The translations under genes were made by a program, and so were the position numbers. A stretch of 64,000 bases of DNA, from contig NZ_JAIAZY010000005.1 in NCBI RefSeq assembly GCF_019459225.1, positions 62,001 through 126,000 of the forward strand, in the 5' to 3' direction. Of the stretch, positions 30,301-38,809 are shown one piece after another (the first letter of the stretch is position 1; each line of letters begins with the position of its first letter). The notes under the pieces were generated by a model. It made no database searches. It had not been told where the DNA came from and worked only from the letters and a program-made list of their open reading frames with translations. This DNA is from Bacillus sp. IITD106 (GTDB lineage: Bacteria; Bacillota; Bacilli; Bacillales; Bacillaceae_C).

Positions 30301-30963
30301 TTATTGTACCACGTTTTCTTGTGTCTGAATTTGTTTTTCTGCATTATTTATTTCTTTTGCCAGCTTTTGAATCTTGGCATCGAAAATGGTAATTTCATAT
30401 TCATCGTCAAAGTTTGACTCTTTTTTGTTCATTTCGGATGCTACTGAATCAAAATTTTCTGCAGCCTGGCCGAACTCAGATTCACTTAATAATTTATTCA
30501 TTTTTTCTTTCATTGAAAGTACATTTTCCTTGCCCATAAGCTCCAATCTCTTAATATGCATATCCTTTACTTTTAATTTCATCTCTTCATGTTTCTGCTC
30601 TAATTCCGACAATTGTTCGATAGCTGTATCATAAGCCTGCTTAAGTCGTTCTACTTGCTCTTCTGCTTGCGCCTGATAGAGCAGTGCAGTCTCTGCTAAT
30701 CCATCCTCACCAGCTTGAATGGCTAGATCCCTTTGTTCTTTACGTTTATTCGCTAGTGCAGCTGCTAGCTTCCATTCTTTATGAAACTCATTTTTTAACA
30801 ATCTTTGTCTTTCAACTAATTTTCCAGCCTTTTCTAACTCTTTTTCACTATCACGAACATATTTATTTAATTGTGCAATAGGGTTTTGTTTAACTTTCAC
30901 TTCTGTCACACCTTGAAAATCCTCAATAATCGATTGTTTCATTTTCTCAAAAAAGTTTGTCAT
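30301..30963 (-). CDS. liaH: PspA/IM30 family protein LiaH
   Basis: Phage-shock-type protein that oligomerises at the membrane under envelope stress. 220 residues, almost entirely coiled coil, with the family N-terminus (an amphipathic helix in MTNFFEKMKQSIIEDF followed by NPIAQLNKYVRDSEKEL). Placed directly upstream of liaF and downstream of the LiaI-like gene, matching the liaIH order; no liaG lies between liaH and liaF. Confidence 0.88.
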   Translation of the reverse strand: MTNFFEKMKQSIIEDFQGVTEVKVKQNPIAQLNKYVRDSEKELEKAGKLVERQRLLKNEFHKEWKLAAALANKRKEQRDLAIQAGEDGLAETALLYQAQAEEQVERLKQAYDTAIEQLSELEQKHEEMKLKVKDMHIKRLELMGKENVLSMKEKMNKLLSESEFGQAAENFDSVASEMNKKESNFDDEYEITIFDAKIQKLAKEINNAEKQIQTQENVVQ

Positions 30964-30982
30964 CGTATATTCCCTCGTTTCT

Positions 30983-31333
30983 TTATTTTTGATTTTTTAA
31001 TTTTGCCCATTCGCGATCAAAGCCGGTAAATGGATCTTCACTTTCAACAACTGGCGTTTCTTTTGTTCTGTCCCAGTTTTTATATCCTGTGTAAAGGATG
31101 TAAATAGCTGCTACTCCCGCTAGAGCAGGAAGACTTCCTAATAATCCCGAAAATCCAATCAACCCGATCACTGCCCAAATAATTTTTCCTACCGTTGAAT
31201 TTGTAGCCATAAATTGCTTATAGGAAAAGTAAACTATAAACAGGCTGATCGCCATCCCTATCATATGACCTACACTAGATAGTGCTATTATTGCTAAGAT
31301 AACAGCAGCTGTAATAAGTAAAAACTTTTTCAT
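30983..31333 (-). CDS. liaI: LiaI-like membrane protein (lmo0954-type)
   Basis: A 116-residue membrane protein with three to four hydrophobic segments in the first 85 residues and a soluble tail with DPFTGFDREWAKLK, the kind of protein encoded next to liaH in Bacillus and Listeria. It probably serves as membrane anchor for LiaH. First gene of the operon; GGAGG precedes ATG by 7-8 bases. The name is by position; sequence similarity to B. subtilis LiaI is not certain. Confidence 0.7.
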   Translation of the reverse strand: MKKFLLITAAVILAIIALSSVGHMIGMAISLFIVYFSYKQFMATNSTVGKIIWAVIGLIGFSGLLGSLPALAGVAAIYILYTGYKNWDRTKETPVVESEDPFTGFDREWAKLKNQK

Positions 31334-31396
31334 TATTTTTTCCTCCTTCCGTTCTCTATGACTTAACTTTAATGGAAATAGAAAGAACTATTAACC

Positions 31397-31424
31397 AGCC
31401 TGAGCTTGATTTTTTTCTCAGTCT
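31397..31424. promoter_or_regulatory. Candidate LiaR operator upstream of liaI
   Basis: Near-perfect inverted repeat AGCCTGAG / CTCAGTCT with a 12-base AT centre, about 65-90 bases before liaI. Position fits a LiaR site, but I cannot confirm the consensus. Confidence 0.35.
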
Positions 31425-31440
31425 AGAGGCGGATTTTAAT

Positions 31441-31470
31441 AAATAAAAAGAGGATGCACCAATTGCATCC
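31441..31470 (-). terminator. Terminator after cvfB
   Basis: Minus strand GGATGCA / TGCATCC stem with a 5-base loop, then TCTTTTTATTT. Confidence 0.85.
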
Positions 31471-31471
31471 C

Positions 31472-32329
31472 TTACTTTTGCTTATCTTTTATATGCGTCC
31501 ATCCGTCCTCTTGGATGATTTTATTTTCCTTCATTAGTTTTCCAAGTGCTCTTTTAAAAGCACCTTTGCTCATATTAAATCGTCTCTTTATATCTTCTGG
31601 AAGGCTTTTATCCCAATAAGGCATTGAGCCACCTCGTCCTTGTAAATATTCAAAGATTTCATTGGCATCATCATCAATCTGCTCATGTGTTCTAGGAAGT
31701 AAAGAAACGTTGATTGTACCGTCTTCTTTAACGTCGATTATACGTCCCTCCACTTCCTGACCGAGTCGTGGTTCTTCCCTTCTTTCGCTTTCATGGATAA
31801 ATCCCATATAACCTTCCTCTGTTATTATGAAAGATCCAGCAAGGAGTAGCCTGTAAACCGTCCCTTTTACATTTTTATTAAAAACCTGGGGTTCAGCTGG
31901 AATAGCTATTTCTCTCATTATTTCTTCCGTTCCTAGCTTTCCGTACAAGCGATTTTTATTATCTACTTTTAATGAACAATAAAGCTTGTCTCCAATTGTT
32001 GGCCATAATGAAAAAAGTGCAGGCAAGTCATCCATTGACACAAGAATATCTTTTTTCAATCCAATATTTACGAATACACCTAAGTTCTTTTTAACCTCTA
32101 CAACCTCAACCCAATCATACTGTCCGATTTGAACGGTAGGAATGGTTAAAGTTGCAGACAGCCTTCCTTCATGATCCTGATATAAAAATACTTGGACTTC
32201 CTGTTCAACCGTTATCGGTTCATTAACTTCGGATTGATGCAATAACACATCCTCTTCCCCATCAGTTAAAAAGAATCCAAATGGCACTTCCCTTGCTACA
32301 CGAAGCTTTACAACTGTTCCAGCCTTCAT
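31472..32329 (-). CDS. cvfB: S1-domain RNA-binding protein CvfB/YitL
   Basis: RNA-binding protein with three S1-like beta-barrel domains (about 1-60, 65-130 and 145-215) and a C-terminal winged helix (about 225-285). Staphylococcal CvfB affects virulence gene expression and Bacillus YitL is related. The start is ATG 32329, with AGGGA 7 bases upstream; a TTG two codons earlier is an alternative. Own terminator downstream. Confidence 0.85.
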   Translation of the reverse strand: MKAGTVVKLRVAREVPFGFFLTDGEEDVLLHQSEVNEPITVEQEVQVFLYQDHEGRLSATLTIPTVQIGQYDWVEVVEVKKNLGVFVNIGLKKDILVSMDDLPALFSLWPTIGDKLYCSLKVDNKNRLYGKLGTEEIMREIAIPAEPQVFNKNVKGTVYRLLLAGSFIITEEGYMGFIHESERREEPRLGQEVEGRIIDVKEDGTINVSLLPRTHEQIDDDANEIFEYLQGRGGSMPYWDKSLPEDIKRRFNMSKGAFKRALGKLMKENKIIQEDGWTHIKDKQK

Positions 32330-32414
32330 TATCAAATCCCTGCTTTCAACATAACCTATATTAATAGGACAAATTATACCATGTTAAAGAAACAAAACAA
32401 AAAATTAATCAATC

Positions 32415-33566
32415 CTACGCATACTGCTTCTCATTTTGAACTTTTCGCTCCCTTAAAAATAACACGGCAACGATAAAGGTTCCTATTAGAGCTGAAAATG
32501 AGCCCAGCCTATACATATAACCTCCTCCAAAATGTTCCATTAAATAACCACCGGCAGCACTTCCAATGATAGGTGCAAGGCCATTGAATGTCGCAAAATA
32601 AGCCGTTTGCCCTGTTGCAATCATTTCTCTTGGAATGATAGAGGCAACATATTGCAGGGAGGCAACCATGAAAATAGCAAATGTCACACTATGCATCGCT
32701 TGAGAAGAAACAATTAATACAGGTTCTGAGAGAAGACTATATAAAAACCAGCGAATCGTATAAAAGCATCCCGCTATGCTGATAAGCACTAAGAGAGGAA
32801 TCCTTCTCATCAAAATGAACATAATCCCAACGACAGGAGCTTCACTTAAGGCGGAAAAAGTCCATGCTAAGCCAATCAGCCCCTCTGGCGCTCCCAACGA
32901 TTTTAAATACAATGCAAGCATACCATCGTTCATTCTATGTGGAATCGCGATAAATAAAACAGCAATTAAAAAAATAAAAAACTGTGGATTGCGAAATGCT
33001 TTTTTAAAACCATCTTTCGTAACTGGATTTCTAGGTGCTTTTGAGTCTGATAGTTTTAAAGCTATAAAAAAAACGCCAACAATGATAATTGTGTAAATCA
33101 TCCATAAGTATTGAATACCTATTTTTCCAATAATGTACCCGATAATAAACGATGCAGTGGCAAATCCAATCGAACCCCATACCCGAATCGATCCATAGCT
33201 TCTCCCATTTTCTTTTGCAAATGTTGTAGATAAACTATCTAACAACGGTTGAATCGGAGACATAAAAAAATGAAATACAAGCATGCAAATGACTAAAAGT
33301 AACATCGTTGGACTAAAAAATATTGCCAAACCGATCACTAAAGTTGCTGCTAATAATAGAAGAAGAATTTTTTTAACCGTTTGCTTTTTATCTGATATGA
33401 TTCCCCACAAAGGTTGGGAAAAGATTGCTACAATCGGACCAACAGCCAAAACAATACCGATTTGCCCAGGACTAAGTCCCTTATAACGAAATAATAACGG
33501 AAAAAACGCATTTATGATCGACATTGCCCAATAGAAAAAAAAGTTAAACATTGATAATTGCAGCAT
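32415..33566 (-). CDS. MFS transporter, 3-phenylpropionate-permease-like family
   Basis: A 383-residue major facilitator protein with about twelve membrane segments. RSYGSIRVWGSIGFA in the fifth segment region is characteristic of the MFS_1-like/PPP family that includes B. subtilis YwbF. A run of G lies before ATG, a weak ribosome site. Divergent from the formate-dehydrogenase-like gene. The substrate is unknown. Confidence 0.8.
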   Translation of the reverse strand: MLQLSMFNFFFYWAMSIINAFFPLLFRYKGLSPGQIGIVLAVGPIVAIFSQPLWGIISDKKQTVKKILLLLLAATLVIGLAIFFSPTMLLLVICMLVFHFFMSPIQPLLDSLSTTFAKENGRSYGSIRVWGSIGFATASFIIGYIIGKIGIQYLWMIYTIIIVGVFFIALKLSDSKAPRNPVTKDGFKKAFRNPQFFIFLIAVLFIAIPHRMNDGMLALYLKSLGAPEGLIGLAWTFSALSEAPVVGIMFILMRRIPLLVLISIAGCFYTIRWFLYSLLSEPVLIVSSQAMHSVTFAIFMVASLQYVASIIPREMIATGQTAYFATFNGLAPIIGSAAGGYLMEHFGGGYMYRLGSFSALIGTFIVAVLFLRERKVQNEKQYA

Positions 33567-33735
33567 TCAAGTTCCCCCAAGAAGTTAGCGATATTTTTCA
33601 TTTTATCAGAATACCATCAAGTCATAAATAATAACGTGATGATATTTGTAAGGGTATGATAGAATAATAGTATATAATCTTTTGAAAATTAGAGAAACAC
33701 AGTGGAAAATTATAAAATGAGAAAGGATGATTATA

Positions 33736-36087
33736 ATGGGTAAAACGAAGCATCCTGGACCTATGAAACTACCAAAAATTCCAGATCCAAAACATTGGGT
33801 TAGCCCGATTCCATTTGGACTTGGAAAGGTTAAACCAAAACATATTCGCGATACGATGAAAGTCGTGATGGAAAATCGCGATAATCTTCCTTACGCCTAC
33901 CGCATTCTTACGCAAGGAGTTTGCGATGGATGTGCACTAGGTGTTTCAGGGCTAAAAGATCAAACTTTAAAAGGACCTCATCTTTGTACAACACGCCTAA
34001 ACGTATTGAGATTAAATACGATGCCTGCGATAAAAGAGGAAATATTGCATAGTGATATTGAAGAACTTCGCAAGATGAAGAGTAAGGACCTCCGACAATT
34101 AGGAAGAATTCCTTATCCCTTATCAAGAAAACCTGGTGAAAAGAAGTTTAGGAGAATTACTTGGGATGAAGCATTAAACAAAATAGCTGAAAAAATAAAA
34201 AGTATTGATCCTAAGCAATTAGCCTTTTTCTTGACGGCTAGAGGAATTACGAATGAAGTTTTTTATACTGCTGGAAAACTTGCGAGATTTTTAGGAACGA
34301 ACAATATTGATAACGCTTCCCGTATTTGTCATTCCCCGAGTAAAACAGCATTAAAAAGATCGCTTGGAATTGGTGCCTCCAGTTGTAACTATCAGGATTG
34401 GATCGGAACCGATGTCCTTATATTTTGGGGTTCTGTAGCAGCAAACAACCAACCCGTTTCCACTAAGTACATGTATGCAGCAAAAAGAAAAGGGACTAAA
34501 ATCATTTGCATCAATCCATACAGAGAGCCTGCAATGGATGGATACTGGGTTCCATCCATCCCTGATTCCGCATTATTTGGCACAAAAATTGCCGATGATT
34601 TTTACCAGGTCAATATTGGTGGAGACATCGCCTTTATGAATGGCGTCATTAAACATTGGTTTGAAATGGAAAAACAGCATCCTGGATCTGCTCTCGACCA
34701 TCATTTTATCCGTGATCATACGAAGGGTTTAGATCGTTTACGAGAGCATGTTGAAAAACTTGATTGGGAAATTCTCGAAAAGTCTTCAGGCATTTCAAAA
34801 GAAAGAATGTTCGAATTTGCCAGCCTGTTAGCAAATGCAAAAAGCGGCGTCTTCGTATGGTCGATGGGGTTAACACAGCATCGCTTTGGGACTGATAATA
34901 TCTCACAAGTAGCCAATTTAGCCATTTTAAGAGGATTTATCGGACGTAAGTATTGTGGAGTCATGCCAATCAGGGGCCATTCAGGAGTTCAGGGTTCTGG
35001 CGAAATGGGGGCAGATCCTTTTTCGCTTCCTGGAGGAGATTTTGATAAAGCCAATATTGCGCGCTTAGAAAAGATATGGAACTTTGACATTCCGAAATGG
35101 CAAGGTGATATCGTCGGCGTTTCTTTGGAAAATGCGATGTTGCCAGAGGATCACGAACGAAAAACAAAGGTTTTTTATACGTCTGGAGGCAATTTTCTCG
35201 AAACAATGCCAGATCCTCATTTTATAGAGAAATGCTTGCAAAATATTGAATTACGTGTTCATCAAGACATTATTCTTAACAGCTCTACCCTTGTAGATGC
35301 AAAAGAAGAGGTAATCGTCCTCCCTGCTATGACAAGATATGAACAACGCGGAGGCGGCACTTCTACATCGACGGAGCGGATGGTTTATTTTTCACCAGAA
35401 ATTAAAGGTCCGCGTATTGAGGAAGCTCGCAGTGAATGGGAGATATATGTGGAACTTGCAGGGCTGATTAAACCGGAACAGAAACATCTGCTTAATTTTT
35501 CAGAAGCGGAACAAATTCGGAACGAAATTGCGATTGCCAACCCAAATTATGACGGAATCCAGCATTTAAAAGAACGCGGCGACGTTTTTCAATGGGGTGG
35601 AGCTTGGCTTTGTGAAGACGGAATTTGTCCGACAGAAGATGGAAAAGCCAATCTTATTCCAATTGAATTGCCTGACGTCAGAAAGCCTGATGGTCAGTTT
35701 TATTTAACGACAAGACGAGGAAAGCAATTTAATTCGATGATCTACAGTGATAAGGATCCATTTAATGATGCAGATCGGTATGATGTCCTCATTCATCCAG
35801 AAGATGCTCAAGCTCTTGGAATAGTAGATGGAGAAGCAATTGTTGTCTATAACAAATATGGAACCTTCCAAGGAAAAGCAAAATATGCTGATACAAGAAG
35901 TGGAAATATTTCTGTTTATTGGCCGGAAGGAAATGTATTAATTGAAAAAGGTGTGTATGAAAAATATGCTGGCATTCCAGAATATAATGCTAGCGTGACG
36001 GTTGAAAAAGCTGATCTATACCTTTCACAAAAAGATACAAAGTATGTGGAAAAAAGAGTTGAAGATCTTGAACAAGATATTAGTTGA
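33736..36087 (+). CDS. Molybdopterin oxidoreductase, formate dehydrogenase alpha-like (FdhF/YdeP type)
   Basis: Mo/W-bis-MGD oxidoreductase of about 783 residues. Probable metal ligand is Cys198 in NASRICHSPS, so no selenocysteine is needed. The N-terminus has only three obvious Cys (63, 66 and 84, in GVCDGCALG and LCTTRL), a pattern of the YdeP-like group rather than of classical FdhF with a CxxCxxxC cluster. The C-terminal molydop-binding domain is present (about 670-770). ATG 33736 has AAAGGA 8 bases upstream. Paired with fdhD 12 bases later. Formate oxidation is the usual label; acid-resistance-related or other substrates are possible. Confidence 0.85.
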   Translation: MGKTKHPGPMKLPKIPDPKHWVSPIPFGLGKVKPKHIRDTMKVVMENRDNLPYAYRILTQGVCDGCALGVSGLKDQTLKGPHLCTTRLNVLRLNTMPAIKEEILHSDIEELRKMKSKDLRQLGRIPYPLSRKPGEKKFRRITWDEALNKIAEKIKSIDPKQLAFFLTARGITNEVFYTAGKLARFLGTNNIDNASRICHSPSKTALKRSLGIGASSCNYQDWIGTDVLIFWGSVAANNQPVSTKYMYAAKRKGTKIICINPYREPAMDGYWVPSIPDSALFGTKIADDFYQVNIGGDIAFMNGVIKHWFEMEKQHPGSALDHHFIRDHTKGLDRLREHVEKLDWEILEKSSGISKERMFEFASLLANAKSGVFVWSMGLTQHRFGTDNISQVANLAILRGFIGRKYCGVMPIRGHSGVQGSGEMGADPFSLPGGDFDKANIARLEKIWNFDIPKWQGDIVGVSLENAMLPEDHERKTKVFYTSGGNFLETMPDPHFIEKCLQNIELRVHQDIILNSSTLVDAKEEVIVLPAMTRYEQRGGGTSTSTERMVYFSPEIKGPRIEEARSEWEIYVELAGLIKPEQKHLLNFSEAEQIRNEIAIANPNYDGIQHLKERGDVFQWGGAWLCEDGICPTEDGKANLIPIELPDVRKPDGQFYLTTRRGKQFNSMIYSDKDPFNDADRYDVLIHPEDAQALGIVDGEAIVVYNKYGTFQGKAKYADTRSGNISVYWPEGNVLIEKGVYEKYAGIPEYNASVTVEKADLYLSQKDTKYVEKRVEDLEQDIS

Positions 36088-36099
36088 GAAGGCGATACG

Positions 36100-36918
36100 A
36101 TGAACATTCAAATGAAAGGCGAACTGAACATTTTAAAATACGATGGAGATGGCTTACTTGAAACAACCGATTTAGCTGCTGTCGAGTATCCATTAACCAT
36201 TTACGTTGACGATGAGGAGTTTGCTACGATTGTTTGCAGTCCTACAAATATAAATGAACTTGTAATCGGCTTTCTTGCTTCAGAAGGGTTAATAAGAAGT
36301 GTGGATCAAATATCTTCTATAGAAATTGATGAAAATCGGGGATTTGCATATGTACATTTAAAAATTAAGCAATCTATTAATAAAGAATTCTTCTCCAAGC
36401 GAATGATCGGTTCCTGTTGTGGAAAAAGCAGACAGTTTTATTTTTATAATGATGCGAATACTGCTAAAACAATCATGAGCAGACATTCGATTTCTATTCA
36501 TGAATGCTTTTCGCTAATGAAGCTATTACAGGAATGCTCGATAGATTTTCAACTAACTGGTGGCGTGCATAATGCTGCCCTCTGTACTAATGATACAATT
36601 CTTTATAATTATTCCGATATCGGGAGACATAATGCATTAGATAAGCTCTACGGCTATATTTTACAAAATAATGTACCCGTTAAAGATAAAATCGTCGTTT
36701 TCAGCGGGAGAATTTCCTCTGAAGTAATATTAAAAATATCTAAAATCGGTGCGGGAATATTAATCTCTAAATCTGCCCCTACTACGCTTGGAATTGAACT
36801 CGCAAATGATCTCGGAATTACGGTAATAGGATTTGTAAGAAAAGATAAACTAAATATTTATTCCCATCCAGAACGGATCATTGAAGCAAATCAATTACAA
36901 ATAGAAATGAGAACGTGA
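36100..36918 (+). CDS. fdhD: FdhD sulfurtransferase for formate dehydrogenase
   Basis: Passes sulfur from a cysteine desulfurase to the molybdenum cofactor of the oxidoreductase encoded just upstream. Family motifs: ECF..LTGGVHNAAL, DIGRHNALDKLYG and VFSGRISSEVILK. The mobile-loop cysteines appear as adjacent CC in GSCCGKSRQ rather than CxxC. 272 residues, normal length. Ribosome site AAGGCG 4-5 bases before ATG; co-transcribed with the preceding gene and closed by a terminator. Confidence 0.93.
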   Translation: MNIQMKGELNILKYDGDGLLETTDLAAVEYPLTIYVDDEEFATIVCSPTNINELVIGFLASEGLIRSVDQISSIEIDENRGFAYVHLKIKQSINKEFFSKRMIGSCCGKSRQFYFYNDANTAKTIMSRHSISIHECFSLMKLLQECSIDFQLTGGVHNAALCTNDTILYNYSDIGRHNALDKLYGYILQNNVPVKDKIVVFSGRISSEVILKISKIGAGILISKSAPTTLGIELANDLGITVIGFVRKDKLNIYSHPERIIEANQLQIEMRT

Positions 36919-36950
36919 AAAAGGATGTGCCTTAATTGGTCACATCCTTT
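36919..36950. terminator. Terminator between fdhD and the ABC exporter genes
   Basis: AAAGGATGTG / CACATCCTTT arms with a short inner loop; A and T runs on both sides, shared by convergent genes. Confidence 0.75.
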
Positions 36951-36976
36951 CATTATGCACTGCTTTAACCTTTACA

Positions 36977-38803
36977 TTATATAGCATCCATTACCTTAAA
37001 CTGTGCCTCAATGAGACGGTAGTATTCGCCTTTTTGTGCCATCAGCTCGTCATGATTGCCTTCTTCAATAATATTTCCATTTTCCAGTACGAAAATTTTA
37101 TCTGCATCACGGATTGTCGACAATCTGTGGGCAATAATGATGGACGTTCTTCCTTGCAACAACGTTTTTAACGCATGTTGGATTTGAATTTCTGTTTCTG
37201 TATCAATGCTTGCTGTCGCTTCATCTAGAATAATGATACGAGGGTCCGCAAGCAATGCCCGTGCAAAAGAAAGTAATTGCCTTTCTCCTACAGATAAAAT
37301 ATTCCCTCGCTCTTCTACTTCTGTGTCAAATCCCATAGGAAGATTTTCAATAAATTTGTCTGCGCCAATTGCCCGTGCTGCTTCCTTCACCTGTTCATTT
37401 GTTGCTAAAGGATTACCAAATCGAATATTTTCCATAATCGTTCCAGAGAAAATAAATGTATCTTGAAGAACGACGCTAATTTGGTGACGTAAACTTCTTA
37501 ATGAGACTTCTCTTAGATCATGGCCATCAATTTTTACTGCTCCACCTGTAGGATCGTAGAAGCGTGAAATCAAGTTGGCAATCGTTGATTTCCCTGAGCC
37601 CGTATGCCCAACTAATGCGATTGTTTGACCAGGCAACATTTCTAGAGAAATACCCTTTAATGCTTTTCGCTTATCATCATAGGAGAATTCAACTTGTTCA
37701 AAAGCAATATGTCCAGAAATATTTTCAAGCTCAATTGGATTTTTCTGCTCGTGGACAATCGGACGTTCATCCAAATATTCAAAGATACGTTCGGATGAGG
37801 CCATCGCCATTAAAAGCTGATTGTACAATTGTCCAAGTCTTGATATTGGCTCCCAGAACATTCCGAGATAAAAGGCAAAGGAAACAAACTCACCTAAAGT
37901 TAATGACTGTGCTTGAATTAAGTGTGCACCATACCATATGAGCACCCCTGTACCAATCGCATTAGTCAACTCCACTAATGGACGGAAAAACGCACTTTTC
38001 TTCGTCGCGATTTGCCAAGCATCATAATTCTCTTGATTGACGCCATCGAAAAATGCCATATTTTCTCTTTCTTGAGTAAAGCTTTGTGTAACGCGAATAC
38101 CTTGAATACTTTCATTCAAATGTGAATTCAATTTTGATTGTTTAATTCTCATAAATTGCCAGGATCTACGAATACTTTTACGCAATGTCGTTGAAATTAA
38201 AAACATTAATGGCAGGATGACCAATACAGCCAACGTTAGCTGCGGACTTAGTGTGAATAAAATAACTATTACACCAGCGAGCATTAACATATCCATAAAA
38301 ATGTTAATAACCCCATTCGTAAACAGATCCTGCAATGAATTCGTATCATTCATGATCCTAACAAGGATCGAACCCGCAGACCTTTGATCAAAGAAGGAAT
38401 GAGACAGTCCTTGCACGTGAGTAAATACATGTTTACGCAAGTCGTATATGACCTTTTGACCAAGTTCATTACTCCATTTAATTCGATAAATGTTTGCAAC
38501 ATATGCAATCAAATAAAGTACGGCAATAATCGCTACAATCCACATTAAGTAAGAAACATTTCCCTGCTGTTTAATGGCTTTATCTAATGCATACACCCCA
38601 ATTAAAATCGGGATAATGAGCCTAACAGCTGTAGTAATCAATACAGTAATGATGGAAGCCGGCAATAAGTTCTTTGAATAAGGCTTTAAATATTCAAACA
38701 GCCTTCCCATCTGATTCCAGTTAAATGGTTTATCTATTAATTGCTCAGTGGAATAACGAAATCGTTCCAATACGAGTGGATTTATTTTTTTTGTTTTTTC
38801 CAT
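36977..38803 (-). CDS. yknV: ABC exporter half-transporter, catalytic NBD (YknV-like)
   Basis: 608 residues: six-helix ABC transmembrane domain (about 30-340) and nucleotide-binding domain (about 370-600). Walker A GHTGSGKS, Walker B IIILDEATAS with the catalytic Glu, and H-loop AHRLS are canonical, but the signature is LSVGERQ rather than LSGGQ. With its upstream neighbour it forms a heterodimer whose single good ATP site uses this Walker motif and the neighbour's LSGGQ. The name is by size and position near ykuV; YfiC or BmrD-like is possible. Likely drug or peptide export. Confidence 0.82.
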   Translation of the reverse strand: MEKTKKINPLVLERFRYSTEQLIDKPFNWNQMGRLFEYLKPYSKNLLPASIITVLITTAVRLIIPILIGVYALDKAIKQQGNVSYLMWIVAIIAVLYLIAYVANIYRIKWSNELGQKVIYDLRKHVFTHVQGLSHSFFDQRSAGSILVRIMNDTNSLQDLFTNGVINIFMDMLMLAGVIVILFTLSPQLTLAVLVILPLMFLISTTLRKSIRRSWQFMRIKQSKLNSHLNESIQGIRVTQSFTQERENMAFFDGVNQENYDAWQIATKKSAFFRPLVELTNAIGTGVLIWYGAHLIQAQSLTLGEFVSFAFYLGMFWEPISRLGQLYNQLLMAMASSERIFEYLDERPIVHEQKNPIELENISGHIAFEQVEFSYDDKRKALKGISLEMLPGQTIALVGHTGSGKSTIANLISRFYDPTGGAVKIDGHDLREVSLRSLRHQISVVLQDTFIFSGTIMENIRFGNPLATNEQVKEAARAIGADKFIENLPMGFDTEVEERGNILSVGERQLLSFARALLADPRIIILDEATASIDTETEIQIQHALKTLLQGRTSIIIAHRLSTIRDADKIFVLENGNIIEEGNHDELMAQKGEYYRLIEAQFKVMDAI

Positions 38804-38809
38804 TCTTTC

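Noticed and set aside
34392-35206. Several minus-strand frames opposite the formate-dehydrogenase-like gene
   Set aside because: No ribosome sites or families; the plus-strand gene is continuous and full length.
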